64,000 nt of DNA from Papaver somniferum (GCF_003573695.1 NW_020621603.1:18835116-18899115), one strand, 5' to 3'; numbered from the stretch's first letter, positions 33,022 to 44,725 are shown. Program-made: numbers and translations. Notes: generated from the sequence alone by a model not told the origin.

Positions 33022-33489
33022 CTACTTTGGTGGTTGTTCCTTTATTCTCTTGATTGTAGACACACCATGTTCATGAGTTAGAACACTAACTTTGCGATCA
33101 ACAACCCGAGCAAGCTGTCTAGCCTTGGTACAGTCCATGATGAGCTTCTTTTGATTCCGTATCAGAATATTCTGATTAGCAAGGATTCTGGCCTGACCAT
33201 CCAAGAGTTGGTTTATTTACAATTGAAGATTTGCAAACTCGACCTTTGAATCGTTCTGAACATGAATCAAATCCTTGACAGAATCATCAATCCAGGAGTT
33301 GTGATCCTTTCTTTCAAGCATATTTTTTAGGACCAGCTCTTGAATTGACTCAGTCCTTGAGCGTCTTCCTACATATCAAGATGCACAATCTCTTCAGATT
33401 TTGCAGAGTTCTCCATGTAATTTTTTGATAGGGATGGAGAGACACAATATAGAGTAATATATATGTGTATGTAAACATGAGAAGGAAAC
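33022..33489 (-). pseudogene. Small coiled-coil ORF of the older SIRE relative, displaced by the nested insertions
   Basis: On the minus strand this begins near an ATG at about 33415 (MENSAKSEEIVHLDM, then a stop). Further open stretches in other frames give SWIDDSVKDLIHVQNDSKVEFANLQ and, at 33204-33022, DGQARILANQNILIRNQKKL, with heptad-like spacing. I place it in the element at 57263-61075: the SIRE insertion at 33495-57257 has matching TCTTG duplications, so 33489 and 57263 were once adjacent, and the position after gag equals that of the 121-codon ORF of the younger SIRE element (52902-53267). No function is known. Confidence 0.45.
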
Positions 33490-33494
33490 TCTTG

Positions 33495-34995
33495 TGTTAG
33501 AGCACTGCTCGGTCAAACTCGCATGCATTGCTATCTCAAGCATGTTTTTCAATGTTAGTGATCAAAACTATAAGTCTTGATTTCTAGTCTCTTATAGCTA
33601 AGTCTCGGACTAGTGTAGTAAGTGTATTTGAGCTCAAGGACTTCATGACGATTCATCATACAAGAAGAAGATCTACTCAAGGAACCGGTGGAATTTCTCG
33701 ACAAAAAGGTATGTGGAGACTTGAACTTATCTGTCACTCAAAAGTCTATCTATTCTATCTCCAACTCTTTGAGACAAAAGTCGTATGTTATATATATATA
33801 TACTAGATCATACACATTTGGTATTTCAAGCCGAGTATATCCCGCCTATCTATATCTCGAAATATGTGTTGGTAAGCTTTTCGCTTCGACCAAGTTTATC
33901 TTTACCTAGTGACGAAAGTCATGAATGTTTCAATCACTTTGAAAATTGCTTTGACGAGAAATAGTGTGACAACTGCGTAACGTCCTCTAAGAATGTTTCA
34001 ATGATTGGAATGAGAGTTTAGATTACATAACCAATGGATTCCTTGAACCGAAGTTTTCGAACTTTGTTTATCAAGAGAACCGGAAGTATGGCAAGTGCCA
34101 AGTCCGCGAACTGCCGAAGTTCTCAAACCCGAGAATTTCTTCTGGAGTTGACAAACTACTTGCATGAGCCAAGTCCGCGAACCCAGTCTGCGAACCAGGG
34201 TAGTTCTCGAACCCGAGAATTTCTGCTGGAGTTTGTAAACTCTATCCGGTGTCTTAAGTCCGTGAACCTAGTCTGCGAACTTGAGAAGGTTATATATCTA
34301 GAGATGATTTCTGAACTTAATCTTAAAAGACTAAGGAATGCATTTTCAAACCGTGGCTATTAATGTTCATGAACCGATTTGAGTGAATCAAATCATCTTT
34401 GCTTCAATTGTGTCTTGTGTAATTACATAAGATTTCCTTGCAATTGAACAACTCTCTTAACTAGTTCATTTTAACTAGTTATGGTGAAGAAGAACATGGT
34501 TGGTATGAAACGCTCATATGGTTAACCTCTTTGGCTTGACTATTGTTGAACCAACAATGTACACGTTTGGGCGTGGTTAACAAACCTAGAAGCGTACAGT
34601 CATTTGTGTATGACAAGCTATGTTTTCGATCTAATGGTTGAGAAATATTAGCTTGAATCTAAACTAGGTTTTCATCTAACGGCGAATATTGATTGCTTTG
34701 TAACTAGGGAAAAACCCTGATTTGAAAGGCTATATAAAGGAGACATCTAGCATTGTGCAAAACTAATCCCCACACCTTACGTGTGATACTAGTTTGCGTG
34801 CTAGAGTCGTTTCTCCTTTAACCTTTGGTTTGCTTCTTCTAAAACCAGGTTAACGACTTAAAGACTTCATTGGGATTGTGAAGCCAGACGGATACTACTT
34901 TTATCGTAGTTGTGTGATCTGATCTTGCATATTCTATCGTAACAGTACAATCATATTGATTGGCTTGATATCGTGAGAGTTCTCCGATAGGCAAG
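33495..34995 (+). repeat. 5' LTR of SIRE element 1, left part
   Basis: It begins TGTTAGAGCACTGCTCGG and aligns with 54865-56370. The TATA box TATATAAAGG is at 34731-34740. The LTR breaks at 34995, the first base after which the Athila element begins, and resumes at 50413. A 109-codon frame (34034-34363) lies in it and is conserved in length in the 3' LTR. Confidence 0.92.
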
Positions 34996-36554
34996 TGATA
35001 AGTTCATAATTCATATGATTTTAGTGTCTATTCCATACTTGTTTTAGCTATTATTCTTGCATATTTTCGTATTTTTACTCTTATTTTCTCTTGTTTGCCT
35101 CTATTAGGTGAATCATCCAAAAAGTAGCTAAAAAGTGCTGAAAATAGCTAAGAAGAGAAGTATTTCAAGTATCCAAGTGCCAAAGTCCAAGAGAAGTGGA
35201 AGAAAAGCAACGAAAAGGAGAAAAACACACATAATCAATAGAAGGGCCAAATACCGATCTTAACTCATTCAAATTAAGGATTTCTCATCACCATATTGAA
35301 GAGAATTGAAATATAAAAATAATTCAAAAATAATGAGGTCATTCCGAGTTCGGATGAAGAAGTTGTGGCCAAAACAGTTTTATTGAATACCGAAGATAGT
35401 GCAGTCCGCGAACTGGGTTTGCGGACGGGGTTCGCAGACTTATTTCCGAAAATTTATGCTGGATTTTGAAGTTTGCGGACTAGGTTCGCGCACTTAGCAA
35501 AGGGGAAACGTGTATTTACTCCTTGGAAGGCTTAAGGGCACGTTTGGGAACGTTAATTCGTTATTTTGGGTCGGGTTCTTGAACCGAACCCAATACGTGA
35601 ACGCCAAGTAATGTAAAACCTATAAAAAGGTATTAGGTTATGTGAAATGATATCATATCAATAGTTCAAGAAATTTTTAGGGTTTGAAGAGAAGAAACAT
35701 CACACGGAGCGATTATCAATCGTAACGTTATCTCTTACTTTTCTCATATGTTTGTCATGGGTATTTCTACATCCATGAGTAGCTAAACACCTATTGATTG
35801 AGGATGAATTCTAAGTTGTAAACAAGATTTGAGTTATTATATTAATATACTTTGAAGTTCTTCATATGATTATCGTTTGTTTATACTATTTGAATATTTA
35901 TGATTGATTGATAGATTGTCTAGGTGGCCAACTGGATTGATTTGTTGATTTCATCTATTACTAGTATTGAGTTAGGAGATAAGTAATCGTCGAATAACCT
36001 TTACACAAGTAGAGAACACAAAACCTTGCAGAGGGATTCTGTGGAGAGATTGTGTGTATAAACAACACTAAAAAGTGAACCTTGAGCTAAGAGTCTAACT
36101 ATTAGGATCAACCTATAAATTCACTAAAGATAAAACATTCGACCTAATTACACCTTGAGTGAGCTACTACTAGGTGGTTAGGCGAGTAGAATATGGTATT
36201 GGAGAGCTTCTGTATTCAGTGATAAAAGGAATTTAAGGAACAACACTGAGATAGATGGTATTACACAGTTGGTGATAATCTATGATTAACGACAAGTAGG
36301 AAAGTATAATAACTCATTGAAGGTTTATATACGAAGAAGGATTCCTCGATCATATCTCTCTCTATTGATTACAATACAATTTTATTTGTTTTGATTATTT
36401 ATTTTGTTCACAATCTAAAAAAAAAAACCCCTTGTGACACTTTGACAACTAAAACTCACTGCTCTTCGTGGGAACGATCCTTACTTCCATTATATTACCA
36501 GTTAATTGTTTGTAAATAAGATTATTAATTTGTTAGGCCTACGACAACTCATCA
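34996..36554 (+). repeat. 5' LTR of the Athila-like element
   Basis: 1559 bp, TGATAAGTTC to ACTCATCA, with the TATA box TATAAAAAGG at 35621-35630. It differs from the 3' LTR most in the first 200 bases (roughly 15 changes by eye) and less further on. Confidence 0.92.
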
Positions 36555-36559
36555 AATTT

Positions 36560-36577
36560 TGGCGCCGCTGCCGGGGA
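36560..36577 (+). other. Primer-binding site of the Athila-like element
   Basis: TGGCGCCGCTGCCGGGGA, five bases after the LTR end. This form is usual for Athila-type elements. Confidence 0.85.
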
Positions 36578-36793
36578 GCAGTCGGTATCTTTAGTTGTTA
36601 TTTTTATTAGTTTTAATCTTGTTTTTTAGAATTTCTTTTTAGTTTTTAATTTCGTTTTCTATATTTTTTGTTTTCAGGTACTTAATCTCTAGCACCGAAA
36701 GACTGGGAATACCAGAGGTGCGGAATCCAAACTCGTAGGGGAACGGTGTTACAAGCACGTCTACAGTTGCAAGAATAACCTTCTACATCAACA

Positions 36794-39171
36794 ATGGTGG
36801 GCGGTACAAATAATCCACCACCTCCACCTGCGGAGAGGAAGTTAGGAGAGTTGACATCACCATGCTTAGATTCACAACCACTGTGTATTACAATCACTAA
36901 TCCAGTGGAGCTGAAGTTGAGTCTACTTCATCATCTACCAAAGTTCAAGGGACTTCCAGGCGAGGATCCGAATCGTCATCTTCGAAAATTTCAACAAAAT
37001 ACGACAAGTCTTAGGCAAAGTACCGAAGACAGTGATACGGCAATGCTGCAAGCTTTTCAATTCTCTTTAATAGACTCAGCGGAAGAATGGTTGTATTACC
37101 TCCCCCAAGGAGTATTACAACACGGGGTGAAATGAAAAAGCTATTTTTAGAGAAGTATTTTCCTGCTTCTAAGGCAGCATCCGTTTGTAAAGAGATTAGT
37201 GGTATTCTCCAATTTACTGGGCAGTCTCTTTATGAATATTGGGATAGGTACAAAAAGTTGGTGGCGAGTTTCCCTCACCACAACATATCACCAACACTCA
37301 TCATTCAATATTTCTATGAAGGATTACTTCCAGAGCCTCGAAATTTGATTGATGCGGCTGCTGGTGGTTCACTTACTGAGAAGACAATCTCGCAGGCAAC
37401 CAGTTTGATTGAGAGCATGGCCTCGAATGCTCAAAAATTTTACACCAGAAATGACTCAAATGTCAGAAGAGTTAGCGAAATGGGAGAATCTCCAAATACA
37501 GAGCACCGGTTAAGCACAATTGAAAAGGAGATTCATCGTATATCTTCGGTAGTTGCTCCACCATACGAAGAAGAGGCCGAGGTAAATGCTTTATTCCCTA
37601 ATCAGAGGCTAAGGTATGATCCATACTCAAATACTTATAATCCTGGTTGGAAATATCATCCTAATTTCAGTTACACTAACAAGCAAGCTGCAACTCCTAA
37701 TCCATATGCAAGACAGGGTGGTTTTCAACAAAAGTTTCAGCAACCACAACAAAATAAAGATCAGGGAACTTCTATCGATGATAAGTTCAACATGCTAATG
37801 CAAAGCATGCATGGTGTTGCATCTACAACACAGAGTCTCAAGGAAACAGTTCAACAAAATCAACAGAAAGCCGAAAAAAATCAGTTAAAAACTGATAACG
37901 CTATTAGAGATTTGCAGACTCAAATGGGGCAATTGGTTACTGATATGAATCTCATGAAGGCGCAAGCTTCAACAAAGTTGTCATCACAACCTTTTGTGAA
38001 CCCAAGAGAGCACGTTAATGCAGTAACTCTAAGAAGTGGGAGACAAACTGAAGAGCCACATCAACAAAAAGAGGTTAGTAACGACATCGAAAAGGAAGTA
38101 GAGGAGGAAACCATACCAAAGGAAAAGCCAACCTCAAACGGCCAACCTAAGGACACGGTTACCACTTTTACCATAACACCTCCTTTCCCTAGTCGTTTTT
38201 CCAAGTCGAAGAAGCAAGCTCAAGACAAGGAGATCATGGATATATTCAGCAAGATACAAATCAACATTCCATTTATTGAGGCCATCAAAACCGTACCCAG
38301 GTATGCCAAGTTTTTGAAGGATTTGTGTACAAGGAAGGATAGGTTGATTTCTAATGAGATTACTCAGGTGGGAGAAAGTGCTACATCTATGTTACTTAAA
38401 AAGATTCCTACAAAGTGTGAAGATCCTGGCGGCTTCAGAGTTCCGGTTACCATTGGAAACCGACGATTTGAGCGTGCTTTGCTTGATTTGGGTGCTTCCA
38501 TAAGTGTTATGTCAGCCGATGTTTATGATTCTTTGAATCTTGGACCTTTAAAAAAGGCGAAGATTACTATTCAATTGGCTAACAAGTCCAATATATATCC
38601 TGAGGGAGTCGCGGAGGACGTGTTAGTTCAAGTGAATCAATTAATCTTTCCGGTTGATTTCTATATTGTGGATATGCACAATGGAGATAATTTCTCATCT
38701 ACTTCGTTACTTCTTGGGAGACCGTTCATGAAGACTTCAAAGACGAAGATTGATGTCGATAGTGGTGAACTCACTATGGAATTTGATAAGGAGATCATAC
38801 GGTTCAATATCTTTGAAACCATCCGCTATCCTAGTGATGTTCACTCAGCTTTCTCCATTGATGTTATTGGTTCGTTAGCACAACAAATGTTTGAATTGAA
38901 TGTTGAAGATGAACTTAGAGTTGTGTTACAGAACAATATTGATTTGGACGTTCACGGGAAGCCGAACCTGTACGTTGACTTAGCCAAAGATCTAGTGGAG
39001 ATTTGTGGTGCTTTAACGGCATTACAAGATGCTAAACCGGGTAATGATTCTTATATTTCTTTAGCCGTAATTAATGAGGTTCCTTTACCTTTTATTGTGC
39101 AGGCACCGAAACTAGAATTGAAGCCGCTTCCAGACCACTTAAAGTACGCATACTTGGGTGATAAAGAATAA
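36794..39171 (+). pseudogene. Athila-like gag and aspartic protease
   Basis: Gag starts at the ATG at 36794 (MVGGTNNPPPPPAERKLGEL). The Gag core is split by one frameshift at about 37090-37135: FKGLPGEDPNRHLRKFQ and EEWLYYLPQG lie before it, MKKLFLEKYFPASKAA, QSLYEYWDRYKKL and LLIQYFYEGLLP-type sequence after it. A Gln/Asn-rich stretch with coiled-coil character (residues 220-300 of the second frame) and VNAVTLRSGRQ follow. The protease (about 38440-38760) has RALLDLGASISVMS as the active-site loop (38484-38495) and LLLGRPFMKTSKTKIDVDSG. DLGAS is the usual active site in Athila elements. The frame ends at TAA 39169. Confidence 0.9.
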
Positions 39172-40620
39172 CTTCCAGTGATTATTGCAAAGAACCTCAC
39201 CCCAATACAAGAATAACGTCTAGTTAGGGTTCTTAAAGAGCACAAAACGGCTATTGGTTTGACAATTGCTGATATTAAAGGCATTAGTCCATCCATGTGC
39301 ATGCATAGAATCCTAATGGAAGATGATTTTAAGCCAGTACGTGATGCTCAACATAGGCTTAATCCCCCAATGATGGAGGTCGTGAAGAAAGAGATCCTCA
39401 AATTACTAAGTGTGGGGGTGATTTACCCAATTTCTGACAGCAAATGGGTTACCCCAGTTCAAGTGATGCCTAAGAAAGTAGGTATCACTGTTGTTAGAAA
39501 TCAAGATGATGAACTCGTTCCTAAAAGAATTCAAACAGGATGGAGAGTGTGCATAGACTACAGAAAGCTTAATGCCGCAACCCGAAAGGATCATTTTCCT
39601 TTTCCTTTCATTGATCAGATGTTAGAGAGGTTAGATGGACATTCATATTATTGCTTTTTGGACGGTTATTCGGGTTACAATCAGATTGTTATTGTAACAG
39701 AGGATCAGGAGAAGACTACTTTTACTTGTCCTTTTGGTACATTTGCCTATAGACGGATGTCGTTTGGTATTTTCAATGCGCCTCCCACTTTTCAGAGATT
39801 TTTACAAAATCTTGAACTTGTGCTTAAAAGATGCATAGACACTAACCTTGTTCTTAATTGGGAGAAATGCCACTTTATGGTAAACCATGGCATAGTGCTC
39901 GGTCACATTGTGTCCTCTCGAGGGATTGAAGTTGACAAAGCAAAGATAAACTTAATAAGAAACTTACCATATCCCACTTCGGTGAGGGAAATTCGTTCTT
40001 TTCTTGGTCATGCAGGTTTTTACAGGCAGTTTATCAAGGATTTCTCCAAAATCTCAATGCCGATGTGCAGATTATCGCAAAAAGAGGTTATTTTGACTTC
40101 AACAAGGAGTGCAAGGATGCCTTTGATAAATTGAAAGAATTGTTGACAACTGCACCAATTATCAAGTCACCAGATTGGAGTTTACCATTTGAATAAATGT
40201 GTGATGCAAATGACTATGCAGTTGGAGCCTTTTTGGGTCAAAGAGTAGACAAGCTGTCTCATATGATTTATTATGCATCTAGGACCATAAACGATGCACA
40301 AATCAACTATTCTACCACCGAGAAAGAATTTTTGGCTATAGTGTTTGCACTAGAAAAAATTAGATCCTATTTGGTGGGTTCAAAAGTGGTTGTATATTCT
40401 GATCATGCAGCACTTAGGTACTTACTAAAGAAGAAAGAAGCTAAGCCAAGACTTATAAGGTGGATACTACTGTTGCAAGAATTTGATTATGAAATTTAGG
40501 ATAAAAGAGGTGTTGAAAATACTGTGCGGATCATCTCAGCAAACTTGTTGTTTCCGAAGAAGAACTTCCTTTACAAGATCGTTTTCCAGACGAACATTCT
40601 CAATTGAAGATTCAACAACT
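39172..40620 (+). pseudogene. Athila-like reverse transcriptase and RNase H with deleted catalytic box
   Basis: The RT (39259-40134) reads KWVTPVQVMPKK, WRVCIDYRKLNAATRKDHFP, CFLDGYSGYNQI (catalytic Asp of motif A) and FAYRRMSFGIFNAPPTFQRF. The next residues are LQNLELVLKRC, so about 30 residues that normally lie here and include the catalytic (F/Y)xDD box are gone without a frameshift (junction about 39800). After it: NWEKCHFMV, GHIVSSRGIEVDKAK, FLGHAGFYRQFIKDFS. RNase H follows after a frame change: [22 protein letters not shown] (40195 onward), [26 protein letters not shown]. Stops lie at 39169, near 39214 and at 40194 and 40497. Confidence 0.88.
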
Positions 40621-40659
40621 TGGTACGCGGATATAGTGAACTACTTGGTTACAAGACAA

Positions 40660-41880
40660 GTACCTAGTACAATGTCTAATTTTCAAAAGCTTAAGATTAA
40701 GAAAATATCCAAAGCAGTATCTGTGGGATGAGCCCTACCTGTGGAAATACGGTTCTGATCAAATCATCTGCAGGTGCGTACCTAATTCTGAATTTCAATA
40801 TATTCTTACTTTTTGTCATACTTATGCATGTGGTGGTCACTTTGGTTTTAAACGTACCGCTTTCAAAGTACTTGAAAGTGGATTTTATTGGCCTACCTTA
40901 TTTGAGGATGCATATATTTTTGCAAATCTTGTGATAGATGTCAAAGAACGGGCAATCTAGGTGCTCGAAATCAAATGCCACTCACACCAATTCTTGTTGT
41001 TGAAGTATTTGATGTGTGGGGAATTAATTTTATGGGTCCTTTTGTCAATTCTTATGGAAAATATTATATACTTCTTGTTGTGGATTATGTTTTGAAATGG
41101 GTGGAAGCTAAAGCCACCCCTACTAATGATTCCCAAGTTGTTTGTGAGTTTGTGAAGGAATATATTTTCTCTAGACATGGTACACCAAGATTGGTTAACA
41201 GTGATGGAGCTTCGCATTTTCTGAAATACTTCCATGCTCTACTCAAGAAGTACAACATAATACACAAGGTTGGTACGCCGTATCACCCACAAACTAGTGG
41301 GCAAGCTGAAATCTCAAACCGTGAGATTAAATCCATTCTTGAGAAAACCGTGAACACTACACGGAAAGATTGGATTTATAGGCTTAATTATGCATTATGG
41401 GCATATAGAACGGCGTACAAGACAACGGTTGGTATGTCTCCATATCGGTTGGTTTATGGCAAAGCTTGTCATCTTTCGGTTGAACTTGAACACAAGGCTT
41501 ATTGGGCGATAAAGATGTGCAACATGGATTATGACAATGCGGGGAAACAAATGAAGCTACAACTCAATGAGCTAGAGGAGATACGTAATGATGCATACGA
41601 GAGTTCTCATATCTACAAGGAAAAGACGAAGCTTTTCCATGACAAAATGATTTCTCAAAAGAATTTTGTTGTGGGACAAAAAGTTCTTTTATTTAATTAT
41701 CGTCTTAGACTATTTCCTGGGAAGCTAAGGTTCAGATGGATTGGACCGTTTGTTGTTACTAATGTTTTCTCTTATGGTGCAATTGAAATTTCTAGTCTTA
41801 GAGATGGAACAAATTTAAAAGTGAACGTCCATAGATTGAAGCCATATTATGAAAGCATTGCTTATGTGAACAGGGAATAA
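40660..41880 (+). pseudogene. Athila-like integrase with altered first catalytic residue
   Basis: The zinc-binding HHCC region lies at 40730-40950 (CHTYACGGHFGFKRTAFKV and [15 protein letters not shown], with a one-base frame change near 40918). The catalytic core follows in the open frame 40975-41880. The first catalytic position is Asn: [11 protein letters not shown], codon AAT at 41026-41028, where this family has Asp. The second Asp ([10 protein letters not shown]) and the Glu ([12 protein letters not shown]) remain. The C-terminal domain is intact ([20 protein letters not shown]) and ends at TAA 41878. The frame itself is otherwise unbroken for 302 codons, which suggests a fairly recent change. 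Confidence 0.88.
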
Positions 41881-42893
41881 ATTGAGCTTCATGATTTACT
41901 TCCTCTGGAGAAGTAGTTTGGAGAAAGCCAAGTCGGGATGGGGACATTAAACTAAGCGCTAAATGGGAGGCAACCCATCGGTTTTGTATCTCTATCCCTT
42001 TTGTTTTTAATTTTATTAGTTTTGCATATCATATCTTTCATTACCATCTTAGATTTTACAAGTCCTATATCTATAATGAAAGTTTTGACAAATTCTCGTC
42101 AGAAAATTATGACTGCGCAGTTGTCACGAAAATAGCTCTCGAGACTTCATACGGAGTCTGATTTGAGTGGTTGACCCCAACTTTTAAAGAGGACAAACAT
42201 ACCTTTATTTTCCAAAAGAAAATCTGAACTTGGAGTCTGTTAAGTTGGAGCGATAGGCCTGGACATTTGAGTTTCATAATTTTTCCAGAACTTTTTCAGA
42301 TTACATGTCAGTCAGTCCGGAAGCCATCAAAGTCAGACCGTTTATCGAAACACTATGAAATTTCGACACCTTACAGAAAATGCGTAGGCGAACAAATTTC
42401 TTTAAGGATGTTTTTCCTAATTCCCTAACCATTGGTACAGTGTTTGAGTTTTTTTCAGGGCTGTTATGTCAGAAATCAGAATTTTCGGTTCTAAACATTG
42501 AGGAAAATGTTGACTTTAAGTGTGGGGGAGCATTTAGTATCATACCTTATGCATACACATAAAAAAAATCATACTCTTTGATTTCTTGCATTCTTGAGAC
42601 TTCATCTTTTTGAGTTAATATTGAGCTATTTAGGATGACACTCTAAACCTTTTAAGGTTGAAACAGTTCTTACGGCTATAGATTGAGTTCCACTTTATCA
42701 TTCCACAATCCTTAATTAATATACGTTCATAATTGAATGCGAAACTAAGCTATGGTAGTCATTTGAAAGAGTCATCCTCGCAATTAATCATTACTGAATC
42801 ACTTTCTTTTTATTTTTGCAGTTTTATGTTTCTCTAAAGTGATTTGATGGGATCCTGGTACTGCCGTGGATGTTGTAGCAAGGTAATCATTGG
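41881..42893 (+). other. Athila-like element 3' region, left of the nested element
   Basis: It holds no recognisable gene; short frames only. A purine tract AAGTGTGGGGGAGC lies at about 42518, like the tract before the 3' LTR (AAGTGTGGGGTAATT at 48840), so the tract is doubled within the 3' region. An env-like gene is not visible. Confidence 0.6.
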
Positions 42894-43458
42894 TGTAGGA
42901 TCAGAATTTCGCGACAATGATACGCTCGCGAAATTCTTAACAATGCATTACAAAAATGTCGCAGAGCACTTTGAGAAACGACACAATAGGTGATCTTAGC
43001 TTAAACATAAGAAAAATGTAATAACTTTGCGAAGATTAGAAGATCTGCGAAATTAACATTTGTAAGCTTGCGATATCATCGCAAGCCAGATCTGAAATTA
43101 AGGGAAATCTTAGCTGTATATGAGCTGTCATCCACTAGGTAGCATCCTATATAAAGAGAAAGGTAGGAGATAGAAAAGGAAGTGGTATTATTATTATCTT
43201 CTTATTCTTCCCCAAAAACCAGAGAGAGAGCTCCAAATACTCATTAATGGAGTCTCAATGTAATTCATATGTAATTCAATGATAATAGTGAAACCTAACC
43301 CCGTGGATGTAGATCAAATTGATCGAACCACGTAAATCTTGTGTCTTATTCTCTATTTTCATTATCTTTATCTTTATTTTCATATCAAATAAGTTTAGAT
43401 CTAGAAATTATAGTCATGATAATACAAGGGGTGTGTTGTAGGATTTCCTGCAACTACA
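42894..43458 (+). repeat. 5' LTR of the LARD-like element
   Basis: 565 bp, TGTAGGATCAGAATTTCGCG to TTCCTGCAACTACA. The TATA box TATATAAAG is at 43148-43156 and a GA-rich leader follows. Confidence 0.92.
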
Positions 43459-43461
43459 TTT

Positions 43462-43480
43462 TTGGCGCTAGAAACAAGGA
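43462..43480 (+). other. Primer-binding site of the LARD-like element
   Basis: TGGCGCTAGAAACAAGGAG, four bases after the LTR. The TGGCG start is shared with gypsy-type elements, so the family is probably gypsy-derived. Confidence 0.6.
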
Positions 43481-43809
43481 GGAGTAAAGGATTTAGCCTT
43501 CTTGTAACTTGTTGGATCAAGAAATTTTCATGAAGATTAGCTACTGTTCATATTTTTCTAGATCTACAAAGTTTAGGTTCAAAAATGGAAATTTTATGGA
43601 AGAAATCACACTTTCAGGTAAACATCATCAACAATTCAAAGACATGAAAAGAGGGAGAGAAAAAAATTAGTTGTTGTGGTGAAATTTAAGGAAAAAATGG
43701 AAGTTTCAGTGGAAGATTTTCATGTTCAGGAGAATAAGGAAAATGTGAAAGAAGTTAAGGAAGGACGATGAAAAGATAAGAGGCAGATGCTGCAATTTCA
43801 ATCACAAAC

Positions 43810-44462
43810 GGAAAATTCGCACAGATGGTTCAAGGCTGAGCGAACAATAAATAGGTCATGGGTTCGAATTCGCAGAGACACATATTTTTCATTTTCTTCT
43901 CATTTGCATGGGAGAATAAAAGAATAAGGAAAAAAGTTATGCGTTAATTTCGCAGAGAGGTTCTTGCACAATTGGTCCAGAGAGCAGTATGTGTGTTCGT
44001 GGTCGCAAGTTCGAATTTGCCTGCGAACATAGTTTTCTTCTTTTTTACAGATAGCGAAAAATGAATAATTTCACAATATTGTTTCATTATTTCGCAAAAA
44101 AGAGGCAGCACAATTGGTCATTTGCGAAGTTAATGAGTTCATGGTCGTGTGATCAAGTCCCAACACATGCTTTTTTTTTGCACAGAAGAGAGTTGATGAT
44201 AATTTTGCAGAGATATTTCGCAAAGAAGTAGCTTGCATAGTTGGTCAGGAGGCATGAATGCAAGCAGCAGGTCGCGGGATCAATTCTTGCTTCTCGCATG
44301 TTTATTTTTGTTATACGAAATTTATACAGAATTGTCTCTCACACAGTTGGAATTTGATTACTTCGCAAGAACTTTGATTATTTCGCAAGAGAGGCCTAGC
44401 ACCGTTGGTATGGTGTGAGAATATGCAAGTAGCAGTTCGCGGGTTCAATTCTTGCCTCTCGC
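43810..44462 (+). ncRNA. Array of five tRNA-like modules in the LARD-like element
   Basis: Five segments each have an A-box-like and a B-box-like motif at tRNA spacing. A-box starts: 43817 TCGCACAGATGG, 43964 TTGCACAATTGG, 44106 CAGCACAATTGG, 44233 TTGCATAGTTGG, 44397 TAGCACCGTTGG (10-11 of 12 positions of TRGCNNAGYNGG). B-box starts: 43861 GGTTCGAATTC, 44008 AGTTCGAATTT, 44150 TGATCAAGTCC, 44277 GGATCAATTCT, 44442 GGTTCAATTCT. Spacing is 44, 44, 44, 44 and 45 bases, as between tRNA positions 8 and 52. In the last two modules a 5-bp T-stem with two G-U pairs can form (GCGGG with CTTGC). D and anticodon arms are not convincing, so these are tRNA-derived or tRNA-mimicking sequences, not ordinary tRNA genes. 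Transcription by RNA polymerase III is possible but not shown. Confidence 0.6.
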
Positions 44463-44619
44463 ATCTATTTTTTCTAAGCGACATTTATACTTCATGCAAC
44501 GTATTTTTCGCGCGAGATTGACGACAACAGCGAATCACATAAAAGCTAAGTACCACTTTCCTTGAACATTTTACTTTTACAGAAAATTAAAGATTTTTGA
44601 TTTGATTTACAAAAAGCGA

Positions 44620-44725
44620 TTCAATCGCACGATTACAAAGATTTCAAGATTTCAAAGATTACTAAGATTTCAAGATTACAAAGACTTCAAAATTACAGAG
44701 ATTTCGAGATTTCAAAATTACAGAA
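44620..44725 (+). repeat. Degenerate short tandem repeat (AAGATTTC / AAAGATTAC)
   Basis: Repeated 9-10 base words AAGATTTCA and AAGATTACA alternate over about 100 bases; a partial second copy of the surrounding sequence lies at 44775-44840. Confidence 0.65.

Noticed and set aside
36682..36897. Minus-strand 71-codon frame at the gag start
   Set aside because: Shadow of the Gag N-terminus; no independent evidence.
43810..44462. Calling the five modules genuine tRNA genes
   Set aside because: A and B boxes and T-stems fit, but the D and anticodon arms do not pair convincingly, so only tRNA-like is claimed.
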